A stretch of DNA of 64,000 nucleotides from Nocardia sp. CY41 (GCF_009829325.1 NZ_VUOS01000029.1:42457-106456), one strand, 5' to 3'; positions 8,587 through 16,689 are shown, counted from the first letter of the stretch. Notes: generated by a model not told the origin, from the sequence alone. A program made the numbers and translations.

Positions 8587-8615
8587 GGCCCGGGCAGATA
8601 GCCGCTGTCCGGGCC
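8587..8615 (-). other. conserved-loop hairpin, copy 1
   Basis: 11-bp stem with one wobble-type mismatch around the 7-nt loop ATAGCCG (plus-strand reading), 43 bp upstream of the start at 8544. Same loop and CAG/CTG closing stem as the elements at 9897 and 15928. Confidence 0.6.
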
Positions 8616-8667
8616 GATCTCGCATGCAAGGGGATGGTTGCCGCGATTGCGGCAAGGGTCCTGGCTA

Positions 8668-9036
8668 CTACTCCGAGGCGACGGTGATCGTCGGCCAGGA
8701 GACGAGCGCGCCCGCGGCGCCGTTGAGGAGATGTTGCCGGGTGTTGAGTTCGAGCATCATCGCGTCGATCTCGGTCGTGGTGGCAGGGGCCGGGAGTTCG
8801 GCGGCGAGGATCGCGTGTGCGGTGATGAAAACGGCGTATGCGACCCATTCGTACGGGCACTGGATGGCGAAGCACTTCCTCCGTCGGCCGTCCTCACCGA
8901 AGTGCCGCCAGTCGGCGAGGGTGCACGCCGACCGCCAGGGAGTGTTGGGGCTGGCCGGAATCCGGTCGGCAACAGCGGCGGAAAGGATGTCGAATGTCTC
9001 GCGCGTCAAGGTGTACTCGGCAGGCAGGACGTACAC
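8668..9036 (-). CDS. hypothetical element protein
   Basis: 122 residues. Contains DWRHFGEDGRRRKCFAIQCPYEWVAYAVFITAHAIL, cited by position (about residues 41-77), and a helical C-terminus. The 9-bp repeat array lies about 50 bp upstream of its start. Not recognised. Confidence 0.66.
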   Translation of the reverse strand: MYVLPAEYTLTRETFDILSAAVADRIPASPNTPWRSACTLADWRHFGEDGRRRKCFAIQCPYEWVAYAVFITAHAILAAELPAPATTTEIDAMMLELNTRQHLLNGAAGALVSWPTITVASE

Positions 9037-9057
9037 GTGGGCTCCTTCGACTAGGTG

Positions 9058-9093
9058 GGTTGGTGTTGCTCGAAAACTCGAACAACACCAACC
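9058..9093. promoter_or_regulatory. 16-bp inverted repeat upstream of 9036 gene
   Basis: GGTTGGTGTTGCTCGA, loop AAAC, then its complement with a single mismatch. The right arm runs into the ACCAACCTT repeats. 22 bp upstream of the ATG at 9036. Confidence 0.55.
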
Positions 9094-9113
9094 TTACCAA
9101 CCTTACCAACCTT
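9087..9113 (-). repeat. three tandem ACCAACCTT units
   Basis: Exact 9-bp unit three times in a row, followed by TCGCAA-like sequence. The same layout (three ACCAACCTW then CCGCAA) is at 16522-16548. Likely a repressor or partition-protein binding array. Confidence 0.7.
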
Positions 9114-9357
9114 TCGCAACTTGATGGGTTCCCTGCCTGGTGGCGGGCGGATTGGCGGCGTCGGGCAGGTGTTAGGCGGCGGCCGGGTTCATTCGTCGTT
9201 GTGCAGGGCGAAATTGTGGAGGTTGGTCTTCGCCACCGAGGAGGCGGTCTCGAGTGCAGTCGGTAACCGCAATTCCGACCCAAGTGGTGGGGTCACCGGG
9301 ACTTTCAGGGGCATCGGGGTCGTCGGCGGACAGGTTGAGCCAGCGCCAGATCCTGTC

Positions 9358-9849
9358 CTATTCGGTGTCGGAGTTCTTCTTTCCGGCTCGGCGTCGGCTG
9401 CGGTGGTGCTGCACGAATCGGAGGATGCGGGCGGCTTTGGTTTCGGCTTGCTCGCGAACGGGCTGCGGGCAGTTGGGAGAGACGCAGAACGTCTTGGCGC
9501 GCAGGTCGATGGTGAGTTTGGTGTCGACTGCGATTACTCCGAGCCCTTGGGGGCGCACGCACAGATGCAAGGTGGCGGTGGCGATTGCGGGGTCGCTGTG
9601 GCGGTTGGGCCATAGCAGTACGGTCTCGCTGCCCCAGGCCCGTTTCTCGGTGTCGGGGCAGATGCGGACGCCGCTTTGGAGCAGTCCCTCCGGTGTGTCG
9701 CGGCTGGCGGGGAAGAAGGTGTAGAACGGCCACCATCCGGGCCCGTAGTGGACGAACTCGTCCAGGCGGTAGTTCCATTCGCCAGGCGGGGTGGGCACTC
9801 CCCAGCTGTAGAAGTAGCTACCGGTGGGGTCGTCGGGGCGCACGGGCAT
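9358..9849 (-). CDS. hypothetical element protein
   Basis: 163 residues, aromatic-rich N-terminal half (WNYRLDEFVHYGPGWWPFYTFF) and a Cys pair (CVSPNCPQPV) before a basic helical tail (TKAARILRFVQHHRSRRR). Part of the leftward series. Not recognised. Confidence 0.66.
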   Translation of the reverse strand: MPVRPDDPTGSYFYSWGVPTPPGEWNYRLDEFVHYGPGWWPFYTFFPASRDTPEGLLQSGVRICPDTEKRAWGSETVLLWPNRHSDPAIATATLHLCVRPQGLGVIAVDTKLTIDLRAKTFCVSPNCPQPVREQAETKAARILRFVQHHRSRRRAGKKNSDTE

Positions 9850-9896
9850 GATCTGTGTCCTTTCGCTGCATTGTGGGAATGTGGGGCTTGGGGAGT

Positions 9897-9925
9897 GCCC
9901 CGGGCAGATAGCCGCTGTCCGGGGC
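9897..9925 (-). other. conserved-loop hairpin, copy 2
   Basis: Stem GCCCCGGGCAG / CTGTCCGGGGC with loop ATAGCCG, 47 bp upstream of the ATG at 9849. The outer stem differs from copy 1 but stays paired. Confidence 0.6.
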
Positions 9926-9945
9926 CGTCTCCTGTGCGTGTGTGG

Positions 9946-10587
9946 TCAGAGGTGGAACAGGGGTGGCTGGGCGGCGGTGTCACGGGCCCAGGACAGGACG
10001 GTGGGCAGGTTGGCGTCTGGGGCGTAGGTGAGGTAGGTGCCGTCCACGCTGTGGCATCCGATTGCGGCGGCGTACTGGTAGCGGCGCCGAGAGTTCACCC
10101 GGCCCATGTGGACCCAGATGCCCATGCTCGCGGCGACGGCCGCCAGGTTGGCGGCTTCCTCGCCGAGCTTCCAGGCGGTGTCCCCGCCGAGGAACAAGCA
10201 GTCGATTTCTTCCCACGGATCCCACGTGCAGTACTCCATGAAGTTCTGCGCCACGAACCCTGCGGGGAACCCCATATCCCGGATGCGGGGCAGCATGTCG
10301 CGGGAACGCGCCAGCGTCGCCCAGTGGTTGCCGACGACGTCGGGCGCGGTGACGAACAGGCATTGGTCGGCGTAGGGCCGCATCGTCTTCAGCCAGCGCA
10401 GGTAGGCCTCGTCACCGGGGTATCGGCCGGTGAACGCGCCGTTGTCGGCGCACCACGCCGGGTAGTCCGCGGTGATGCGGTTGCCCTGCGCCGGCGTCGC
10501 GATCGCGGCGAGCTTCCCGGCGCGGATGGCTTCGCGGATCGCTGGTGTGCTCGGTGGGGTGAGGTAGATCGGCGGGTGGTTGCTCAT
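9946..10587 (-). CDS. TIM-barrel-like phage protein (TGT/DpdA-like, tentative)
   Basis: 213 residues from the ATG at 10587, which overlaps the upstream stop (ATGA). Motifs include WCADNGAFTGRYPGD, FVTAPDVVGNHWATL, CLFLGGDTAWKLGEEA, HMGRVNSRRRYQYA and CHSVDGTYL. The order of strands ending in Asp or Gly, and a C-terminal GRVN/SVDGT segment, suggests a (beta/alpha)8 fold like phage tRNA-guanine-transglycosylase relatives of the DpdA type. This is a by-eye resemblance, and no other deazaguanine-pathway gene is present. An unrelated phage barrel enzyme is equally possible. Confidence 0.62.
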   Translation of the reverse strand: MSNHPPIYLTPPSTPAIREAIRAGKLAAIATPAQGNRITADYPAWCADNGAFTGRYPGDEAYLRWLKTMRPYADQCLFVTAPDVVGNHWATLARSRDMLPRIRDMGFPAGFVAQNFMEYCTWDPWEEIDCLFLGGDTAWKLGEEAANLAAVAASMGIWVHMGRVNSRRRYQYAAAIGCHSVDGTYLTYAPDANLPTVLSWARDTAAQPPLFHL

Positions 10588-10877
10588 CGCTGCCGATCCG
10601 TTCGTGGCGTCCAATTCGTGCAGGTGCAGCCGTCTTCGCGCAGCGCGGTGCTTATCCGCCGGTATTCGGCCCAGCTCAGACGCGCGTTGTTCGCGCACAC
10701 CAGCAGTACCGGCGTCAGGAGAGCCACGACCAAGACAGGGTTCGTGCTCGGCACGATGCCGAGCGTGAAGAACACACAGATCCCGGCGAGCACACCGACG
10801 GCGGCGGCATCGACCTGGACCTGCTTGCCCTGCTCCCATTGCTGGCGGTGGCGGCGTTCGTGTTCGTGTTCGAGCAT
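10584..10877 (-). CDS. small membrane protein
   Basis: 97 residues from the ATG at 10877. The N-terminus is His/Arg/Glu-rich, followed by two hydrophobic segments (AVGVLAGICVFFTLGIV and VLVVALLTPVLLVCANN), then a short tail with CTCTNW. Overlaps the 10587 start by ATGA. Unknown function. Confidence 0.64.
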   Translation of the reverse strand: MLEHEHERRHRQQWEQGKQVQVDAAAVGVLAGICVFFTLGIVPSTNPVLVVALLTPVLLVCANNARLSWAEYRRISTALREDGCTCTNWTPRTDRQR

Positions 10878-10979
10878 CGGAGATGTTTCTTTCTGGTCAG
10901 GAAGGACGTGAGGATCGAGTGGTCTCGGGCGCCACCCGATCCCCACGGGGTTGAGGGGTCTCACCAGCAGGAATCCCGG

Positions 10980-11249
10980 CTAGCGGGGCGGTTCGGCCTT
11001 GGCGATCAGGGCGGCCAGTACCTTGTCGGGCTCAAAACCGGGCTCGTAGCGACTGACGGCCATGCCGCCGGGGTTGGGATGATTGGCGCTCAGATGCGCG
11101 TCGGTGGCGGCCATGGATGAGAACGGGCCGTACGCGGTGGCGTACTCGCGCCAGTCGAATGCGGATTGCGGTGCGTCCCAGTTCTCGAGCAGGTAGTACC
11201 AGCGGCCGGGCTGCACCTCGATGAATTCGCAAGCCAGGTTGGTGCTCAT
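10980..11249 (-). CDS. hypothetical element protein
   Basis: 89 residues from the ATG at 11249, chosen because GGAGG lies eight bases upstream; an in-frame ATG at 11264 lacks such a site. Contains GRWYYLLENWDAPQSAFDW and SSMAATDAHLSANH. Not recognised. Confidence 0.64.
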   Translation of the reverse strand: MSTNLACEFIEVQPGRWYYLLENWDAPQSAFDWREYATAYGPFSSMAATDAHLSANHPNPGGMAVSRYEPGFEPDKVLAALIAKAEPPR

Positions 11250-11281
11250 GACGTTGTCCTCCATGAATCGGTGAGGGTTGG

Positions 11282-11307
11282 GGCACCGGGTGCGGTCGCC
11301 CGGTGCC
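11282..11307. terminator. 9-bp GC hairpin
   Basis: Stem GGCACCGGG / CCCGGTGCC, loop TGCGGTCG, in the gap between the genes at 11337 and 11249. Related in sequence to the hairpin at 12768. Confidence 0.5.
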
Positions 11308-11336
11308 GGGGTCGGCGGGGGTCTGGCCCGCTGGGA

Positions 11337-11993
11337 TCAGCCGCGCTCGGCGGTCAGGTGGTCGATCAATGCGGCCACGGCGGCGATGTTGGGCCCAGGC
11401 TCGCCTTCGTGCGGCCAGCTGTCGCGGTGCAGGCTCAGGTCGTCGACCAGTTGTCGGGCTTCGGCGGCCAGCTCTGCGCGGGGTATGTCGTCGCGGCCGT
11501 CAACCCACTGGGCCAACCTGGGGCAGTAGTGGTCACCGGCCCATCCGGCGGCAATGATCTTGGCCTCGCCCTCGCTGATCGCGATGTCCGCGCTGTCGTC
11601 GGTGTAGATCCGCTGGGCCACGCTCTGGTAGGTCGGCTCCTCGCGCAGGTAGCGGATCAGGGCGCGCACCGCTGCGGTGGCGGTTTCCTGGCTGCCGATG
11701 TCCTCGCGGTGCCAGGGCTTGGACAGAGCGGGGTCGGTGACCTCGCGCAGCATCCGTTCGGCCTCGGCGATCAGCACCGATCGGTTGATCTCGTCGGCGT
11801 GGGGGCCGCCATCGGCCCATGCGTCGAGGTTGGGGAACGGCTCGCCGTCCCAGGCGGTGTAGCCGCCGTAGTCGGTGAACCAGCGCTGCGGAACGGCTTT
11901 CGCTTCCAGCTCGCCCAGCTCGGCCTCGCGACCAGTGGCCATCTTGGACAGCACGCCGGAGTAGGTGCGGTGCCAGGTTTCGTAGTCGAACAT
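11337..11993 (-). CDS. hypothetical element protein
   Basis: 218 residues, starting MFDYETW. Helical, with blocks such as SVLIAEAERMLREVTDPAL, ATAAVRALIRYLREEP and AELAAEARQLVDDLS. The leader (AACGAAAGAGACAC) is almost identical to that of the gene at 12731, as is the MFD start, suggesting local duplication of the 5' region. Function unknown. Confidence 0.68.
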   Translation of the reverse strand: MFDYETWHRTYSGVLSKMATGREAELGELEAKAVPQRWFTDYGGYTAWDGEPFPNLDAWADGGPHADEINRSVLIAEAERMLREVTDPALSKPWHREDIGSQETATAAVRALIRYLREEPTYQSVAQRIYTDDSADIAISEGEAKIIAAGWAGDHYCPRLAQWVDGRDDIPRAELAAEARQLVDDLSLHRDSWPHEGEPGPNIAAVAALIDHLTAERG

Positions 11994-12131
11994 CTCTGTG
12001 TCTCTTTCGTTTTGATGTCGGCGAGCCGATCGGGTTCTGAAACCGGCTGCTCGGGGGTGCGGTGGGATGCGGAGAGGAAAGGAGGGCGGCGGACGCGGGA
12101 ATCGGGTCGCCGCCCCACTTCCGGCGAAGGG

Positions 12132-12731
12132 CTAGAAGGACAAGGACAAGCGCAGAGCGGCCATGTACTCCTCGACCTGGGAGGTGACCAGCTGCAGTTC
12201 CCATTCGCCGACGACGACGAAGCCCGCCTGGGCAAGCTGGCGGGTAACTTCATCCAGCGTTGCGGCGGGAGTGGCGGGCGGGTCGAGAGGGACGTTGGCG
12301 CCTCCCGGGCGGCCCTCGTAGTCGAAGACCTCGACTACGCCACCCGGGAGCCACCGGGCGCGCAGTGAGATCACGCCTCGGAACTCGGCGGCGAGAGCGT
12401 CGATGATCGCGGTCAGCCGCGCAGACGCCGTGTCGAAGGCGGAAGCGCGCTTGTAGAGGTCGTTGTGTCCGGATCGCGCGAGGTCCATGTACGCGCGGGC
12501 GGCGTCGGTGTAGGTGTCGCGCTCGTCGGCCAGGACGGCGACCACGCCGTTGATCTCCGTGTCGCCGTGGAAGTGGCCGGTGGCGACCGACGCGGCGAGC
12601 GCACGGACGGTCAGCTCGGCGGCGTAGTCGATGATGCCGTCGGCGTTCAGGACCGCCTGCTGCTCTGCGACCTCGGACAGGAACCGCATGACCTTGGTGG
12701 TGGGCGTGGGCCGGGTGTCGGAGTCGAACAT
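12132..12731 (-). CDS. hypothetical element protein, paralogue of 15980-16435
   Basis: 199 residues. The segment about 20-95 (IDYAAELTVRALAASVATGHF, VLADERDTYTDAARAYMDLA) aligns by eye with VDQAAELAVRAIVVAVASA and VLKDHAAIYRDAAWAWLN of the gene at 15980-16435, so the two are paralogues. A C-terminal domain (VEVFDYEGRPGG, FVVVGEWELQLV) is present only here. Function unknown. Confidence 0.68.
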   Translation of the reverse strand: MFDSDTRPTPTTKVMRFLSEVAEQQAVLNADGIIDYAAELTVRALAASVATGHFHGDTEINGVVAVLADERDTYTDAARAYMDLARSGHNDLYKRASAFDTASARLTAIIDALAAEFRGVISLRARWLPGGVVEVFDYEGRPGGANVPLDPPATPAATLDEVTRQLAQAGFVVVGEWELQLVTSQVEEYMAALRLSLSF

Positions 12732-12767
12732 CGAGGTGTCTCTTTCGTTTCGATGGAGTGCTCACGG

Positions 12768-12800
12768 CCGGGCACCGGGCGGTGGTCGCCCGGTGCCCGG
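12768..12800. terminator. 13-bp perfect GC hairpin
   Basis: Stem CCGGGCACCGGGC / GCCCGGTGCCCGG, loop GGTGGTC, in the gap between the genes at 12806 and 12731. No T-run. Confidence 0.55.
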
Positions 12801-12805
12801 GTGGG

Positions 12806-13600
12806 TCAGTAGGCGGGCCGGAACAGGTGGTGGGCGCATCCCCAGTGCCCGCGGCGGGCTTCGTCGGCCTCGACGCCGGAATACTGCGAGAAAGTCGCGC
12901 ACCCGACGCGGAAGCCGGGCAGCGGGTCGAGCAGGATGACGTCGCTGTTCCAGTCGCCCTGCAGGTGCTTGCCGACCACGTCGGGCTCCATGTCGACTTC
13001 CCCGATCACCTCGGCGGGGACCTCGATCACCCGCCACCGGTCGGTGCCGTCGTCGAGCAGTTCGCTGACCGCGACCCGGACAAATGTGTTGCGGCCCAGC
13101 CCGAGTTCGGCGCGGACGTCCTCGATCGGCGGGCCGACGAGTTCGCCCGCCATCGCGGATTCGAGAACGTTGATGAGGTCGGCCGGGGCCGCGCCGTTGG
13201 CGTTGAGGGAAACGCGCCCGCCGTCGAAGCGCACCGAGTCCAGCCCTGCCCAGCGCTGTTGCAGGATGCGAAAGTGCGCGATCGCCTCGGGGACGATCCG
13301 GCCGGTCTGGTCGATGCCGACGGTGAAGGCCAGCACGAGCCAGTCGTGTCCGCACGTCTGGCGGGGCAGCCGGGGATGTTCGGTGTCCACGACGCCCTTG
13401 AGCGTGGTCGTCCACTCTTCGTCGCCGTAGGATTCGGCCAGCAGCCCCCAAACGGTCATCCGCTCCAGCGAGATGATTTCGGTGTCGGGGTATTGCGCTG
13501 CGGAGGCGGCGGCGGCCTCGGCCGCCGAACGAGCGGGGTAGTAGTCCACGTAGCCGTTGCTGTAGTCGGCACGCCATGCGGTCGCGGGGATGGTGCTCAC
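12806..13600 (-). CDS. hypothetical element protein
   Basis: 264 residues, GTG start behind GAAGGGAACC. N-terminal segment YVDYYPARSAAEAAAASA, a middle with CGHDWLVLAFTVGID and AGLDSVRFDGGRVSLNANG, and a C-terminal part VGCATFSQYSGVEADEARRGHWGC, cited by position (about residues 234-256). Unknown. Confidence 0.67.
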   Translation of the reverse strand: MSTIPATAWRADYSNGYVDYYPARSAAEAAAASAAQYPDTEIISLERMTVWGLLAESYGDEEWTTTLKGVVDTEHPRLPRQTCGHDWLVLAFTVGIDQTGRIVPEAIAHFRILQQRWAGLDSVRFDGGRVSLNANGAAPADLINVLESAMAGELVGPPIEDVRAELGLGRNTFVRVAVSELLDDGTDRWRVIEVPAEVIGEVDMEPDVVGKHLQGDWNSDVILLDPLPGFRVGCATFSQYSGVEADEARRGHWGCAHHLFRPAY

Positions 13601-13641
13601 GGTTCGGTTCCCTTCGTGAAATGACTGGGGGAGCGGAGTAG

Positions 13642-14115
13642 TCAGGCGCGTTCCACGCGCACGATGAGGTAGCTGTCGGTGTCGAGCTGGCCGACGCCGA
13701 CCATTCGCCAGCCGTGCTGAGCGAGGACGTCGGCGGGGTCGTTGCCGATGGGGACGAGCGGGTTGGAGTGCAGCGTGTACGTCGCGATCGGCGGGCCGCC
13801 GTAGCCGTCGGCGGTGATCACGACATCGGCGATCTGGCGGGGTCGGTCGTCGGGGTCGACGGACTCGTCGGTGACGATGCGGGCGGTGAACGTTGCGTCG
13901 GCGGCGATCACGGGCCGCGGTGGTGCGGTGACTCGCGCCTTCTCCATCGCGATGAGCACGAGCTCGATCAGGGTGGTCGGCATCGGGTTGCCGAAGTCGC
14001 CGCTCAAGGCCATGGTGCCGTCGGGCAGGATGTGGATCCGGCCTTCGGCGCGCGCGTTACGGGCGATGACGACGGGGTTGCCGAATTCGTCGCGGCTGGT
14101 GGTCACGTCGATCAT
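13642..14115 (-). CDS. hypothetical element protein
   Basis: 157 residues from an ATG behind AGGACTCCCC. Beta-rich (GRIHILPDGTMALSGDFGNP, VVITADGYGGPPIATYTL). Follows the DNA methyltransferase in the series. Unknown. Confidence 0.66.
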   Translation of the reverse strand: MIDVTTSRDEFGNPVVIARNARAEGRIHILPDGTMALSGDFGNPMPTTLIELVLIAMEKARVTAPPRPVIAADATFTARIVTDESVDPDDRPRQIADVVITADGYGGPPIATYTLHSNPLVPIGNDPADVLAQHGWRMVGVGQLDTDSYLIVRVERA

Positions 14116-14155
14116 GGGGAGTCCTGTTCTGTATCAGTGATTTCGGGCAGGTTCT

Positions 14156-14184
14156 GGGTGGGCCCGGCGTGGCCGGGCCCACCC
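14156..14184. terminator. 12-bp perfect GC hairpin
   Basis: Stem GGGTGGGCCCGG / CCGGGCCCACCC, loop CGTGG, directly after the methyltransferase stop and before the gene at 14115. No T-run. Confidence 0.55.
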
Positions 14185-14193
14185 GTGGGTCGA

Positions 14194-15894
14194 TCAGGCG
14201 GCGAGAGTGAGTTGGTCTGCTGAGGGCCAGCGCTCGATGTCCTGGCCGGTCACTGCTTCGACGAGCGCGGAGACGATGACCTCGGCGGCGGGTGGGGTCA
14301 CCGCGTTGCCGAGCTGGCGGACCTTTTGGCGTTTGTTGCCGAGCACGATGTAGCCGGGGGCGAACGCCATCGCGGTCCCGATCTCGTGCGGCTCCAACAT
14401 GCGAAACCGCACGTCGGCGATCTGGTCTTCGGTGATGACGTCGACCAGGGCGTAGCGGTCGCGGCTGGTGAGCGCGCCGACCGGCTCGGCGACGCTGCGG
14501 GGGCGGGTTTTGCCGTAGTAGGGCAGCAGCATCGCCTTCCACGTCTCGACCGACGTGCCAGACGGGGTGACCAAACCGTGGTGGTTGCCCGACGCGGTGA
14601 CCGTGGCCAGGGCCTCGGCCGCCGAGCGGGCATCCGAGCCGCCGCCACGCAACTCCGCGACGAACGGCATGAAGGCCAGAGCGGTCTCGTTGCGGGTGGT
14701 CTGGGTGCGCAAGGGGCTGGTAGCGAGCTGGGCTTCCTTGCCTTCGCGGCCCTCCATGGGCACGACCAGCGGCGGCGGGACGACCAGGCCGTGGCCGCTG
14801 CCGTCGGCCACGATCGTGGCCAGCTGCTCGTCCAGGCCGATCGTGCGGGGACGGCCGGACCTCAGCAGCGCCAGGAACGGTGCCGGGATCGCCACGCCGT
14901 CGTTCTCACGTGTCGTGCGGGCGGCCATGGGGTCGGTCACCGGCATCGCGGCATCACGCCAGGTGCCACCGGCGGGCACCATCATCGGCATCTCGGTCGC
15001 GTAGCGGCGCAACCCGATCCGGATGCGCTCCATCGTCTTCTCGGCCAGCGGGGTCTCCCGGTCACCGATCCGGGTTCCGGGCAGGCTCCAGTCGATCGCG
15101 GCGGCGGCCGGGACGGCGGGCGGCTCGAGGATGGCGTTGCGGCACTTCACACGCGGGCAGCGGTAGACGTACTGGGCGCGGTAGCGGCCCATGTCCGCGC
15201 CTTCCTTCTTCCACACCTGCACCGCCTGGACCCATTCGTCGCAGACCTCGCAGTAGGCCAGCGGACGCAGCCACTTGTTCCAATCCGGTTCGCGGGCAAT
15301 GGATTCGTGCCAGTAGGCGACGTACAGCCGGTCGCGGGACTGCGGTGCGGCCGGGGTGCGGGCGGGCTGGGCGTGCATGGAGTTGAGCGCGATGACGCGG
15401 GTGCGGTAGCCGAGGCTGCGAATGCGGTTGATCCAGCGGTCCCACTGGTCCCACTTGCGGACTTCGACGACGTTCTCGACGACACCGACCAGCACCCGTC
15501 CACCGCGTGCGATCACGCCTTCCAGATAGAGCGGGACCTCCTCCATCAGTGCCCGGCTGCGTTCTTCTTCCTCGCGCTTGGCCTTGCTGCGCGGGTCCAC
15601 GTCGAACAGTTCCTCCTGCAAGGAATGCTGGTAGTTCTGTTTCTTGCCGCGTGCGGCACTCCACTGCGGGCATTCCGGCGAGGCCCAGAAGATGTCCGCG
15701 ATCGGCCAGCCGCCGACGGGCTCGTCGCGGATGTCGCCGATCCAGTGGTCGGTGCTGGGGAAGTTGGCCGCGTGTGATGCGATCGCCTGCTCCCAGTGGT
15801 TGGCAGCCCAGTCCACCGAGACGCCGGGGATCGCGTGCAGGGCTTGACTACTGCCACCGGCCCCGCAGAACCAATCCATTGCCGTCAACGTCAT
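14194..15894 (-). CDS. DNA (cytosine-5-)-methyltransferase
   Basis: 566 residues. Family motifs are in order: I (MDWFCGAGGSSQAL), IV with the catalytic Cys (SPECPQWS), VI (VVENVVEV), VIII (QSRDRLYV) and X (QLGNAVTPP). The motif IV dipeptide is Glu-Cys, not the usual Pro-Cys, a variant known in some phage-type enzymes. Between VIII and X lies a long specificity region with two Cys pairs (CEVCDEW, CPRVKC) that may bind zinc. No cognate endonuclease is adjacent, so it is probably a solitary phage/ICE enzyme protecting the element from host restriction (inference). Confidence 0.92.
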   Translation of the reverse strand: MTLTAMDWFCGAGGSSQALHAIPGVSVDWAANHWEQAIASHAANFPSTDHWIGDIRDEPVGGWPIADIFWASPECPQWSAARGKKQNYQHSLQEELFDVDPRSKAKREEEERSRALMEEVPLYLEGVIARGGRVLVGVVENVVEVRKWDQWDRWINRIRSLGYRTRVIALNSMHAQPARTPAAPQSRDRLYVAYWHESIAREPDWNKWLRPLAYCEVCDEWVQAVQVWKKEGADMGRYRAQYVYRCPRVKCRNAILEPPAVPAAAAIDWSLPGTRIGDRETPLAEKTMERIRIGLRRYATEMPMMVPAGGTWRDAAMPVTDPMAARTTRENDGVAIPAPFLALLRSGRPRTIGLDEQLATIVADGSGHGLVVPPPLVVPMEGREGKEAQLATSPLRTQTTRNETALAFMPFVAELRGGGSDARSAAEALATVTASGNHHGLVTPSGTSVETWKAMLLPYYGKTRPRSVAEPVGALTSRDRYALVDVITEDQIADVRFRMLEPHEIGTAMAFAPGYIVLGNKRQKVRQLGNAVTPPAAEVIVSALVEAVTGQDIERWPSADQLTLAA

Positions 15895-15927
15895 TTCGTG
15901 TCTCCCGTGTACGATCGGGGCACCTGG

Positions 15928-15960
15928 GCGGACCGGGCAGATAGCTGCTGCCCGGTCCGC
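15928..15960 (-). other. conserved-loop hairpin, copy 3
   Basis: Perfect 13-bp stem around the loop ATAGCTG, 34 bp upstream of the methyltransferase start. Loop and inner stem (GGGCAG / CTGCCC) match the copies at 8587 and 9897. Confidence 0.62.
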
Positions 15961-15979
15961 TCGGGCGCTCAGGGGTGGG

Positions 15980-16435
15980 TCAGAATCGGGTGGCGAATTT
16001 GGTCTCGAGCGCCAGCCGCAAAGCGGTCACGCGGTCGGCGGCGTCCTCGAGGACCGTGACCCGCCGCTGGACCGCCTCGCGGTCCCCGACCACCGGATCG
16101 TTCAGCCAGGCCCAGGCCGCGTCCCTGTAGATCGCGGCGTGGTCTTTCAGCACCTCACGCACTCCGTGCAGCGGCCCGGAGTTGTACAGCGGCGCGCTTG
16201 CCACGGCGACCACGATCGCCCGCACGGCCAGCTCGGCGGCTTGGTCGACGTAGCCGGAGGCGTGCCGCACATGCTGCGCCGTCGCCATCCGGGCCAGCCA
16301 CCGCTCCAGATCGGTGGGGAACGGCTCGCGAGCTGTCGGCGCACTCTGACGACCCGCAATGAGCTTCAGGGCGCTGCGGGCCGCCAGCGCCCAGTGGTTG
16401 GCGGCCTTGGTCACCCGAAGGAATGCAGCAGTCAT
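15980..16435 (-). CDS. hypothetical element protein, paralogue of 12132-12731
   Basis: 151 residues from the ATG at 16435 behind GAAAGGTG. Helical throughout. Shares the AAELAVRA block with the gene at 12132. Probably the first gene of the long leftward series, preceded by the ACCAACCTW array. Function unknown. Confidence 0.68.
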   Translation of the reverse strand: MTAAFLRVTKAANHWALAARSALKLIAGRQSAPTAREPFPTDLERWLARMATAQHVRHASGYVDQAAELAVRAIVVAVASAPLYNSGPLHGVREVLKDHAAIYRDAAWAWLNDPVVGDREAVQRRVTVLEDAADRVTALRLALETKFATRF

Positions 16436-16521
16436 CGCGAAATCACCTTTCAAGCTGGGGATTTGGGTTGAATCGGGGGCGTAAAGCCTTTGCGGGTCGA
16501 GTTCCCGCCCTCCCGATCTAT

Positions 16522-16548
16522 ACCAACCTAACCAACCTTACCAACCTA
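16522..16548 (-). repeat. three tandem ACCAACCTW units
   Basis: ACCAACCTA, ACCAACCTT, ACCAACCTA, then CCGCAA, matching 9087-9113. It lies in the divergent promoter region between the 16435 and 16725 genes. A further inverted copy (GGTTGGTAAGGTTGG) is at 16690-16705, just before the rightward start. Confidence 0.7.
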
Positions 16549-16689
16549 CCGCAAGCCGAAATGGCCTATTTCGCGTTCTTTTCGGCGAAATTTCGCAGAT
16601 TGGAGGCGGTTTCGACACGCTCTGGCATCCGCGCCGCAAGGCGGTCCGCCTCCCTCCTCCCTGCGCAGTTCTTCACTGAAGGTTGAAAT

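Larger units (their letters stand above)
9037..9357. other. promoter-containing gap with hairpin and 9-bp repeats
   Basis: A 320-bp gap without a credible gene. It holds the hairpin at 9058-9093 and the ACCAACCTT triplet at 9087-9113, so it is probably an internal promoter for the 9036 gene onward. The rest (9120-9357) shows nothing clear. Confidence 0.5.

Noticed and set aside
9087..9113. CRISPR or minisatellite
   Set aside because: Three 9-bp units only, without spacers; better explained as binding sites.
9676..10911. Long plus-strand frame opposite element genes
   Set aside because: Composition is typical of a high-GC antisense shadow; the minus-strand genes have ribosome sites and coupled starts.
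14326..15777. 483-codon plus-strand frame
   Set aside because: Exactly antisense to the motif-complete DNA methyltransferase.
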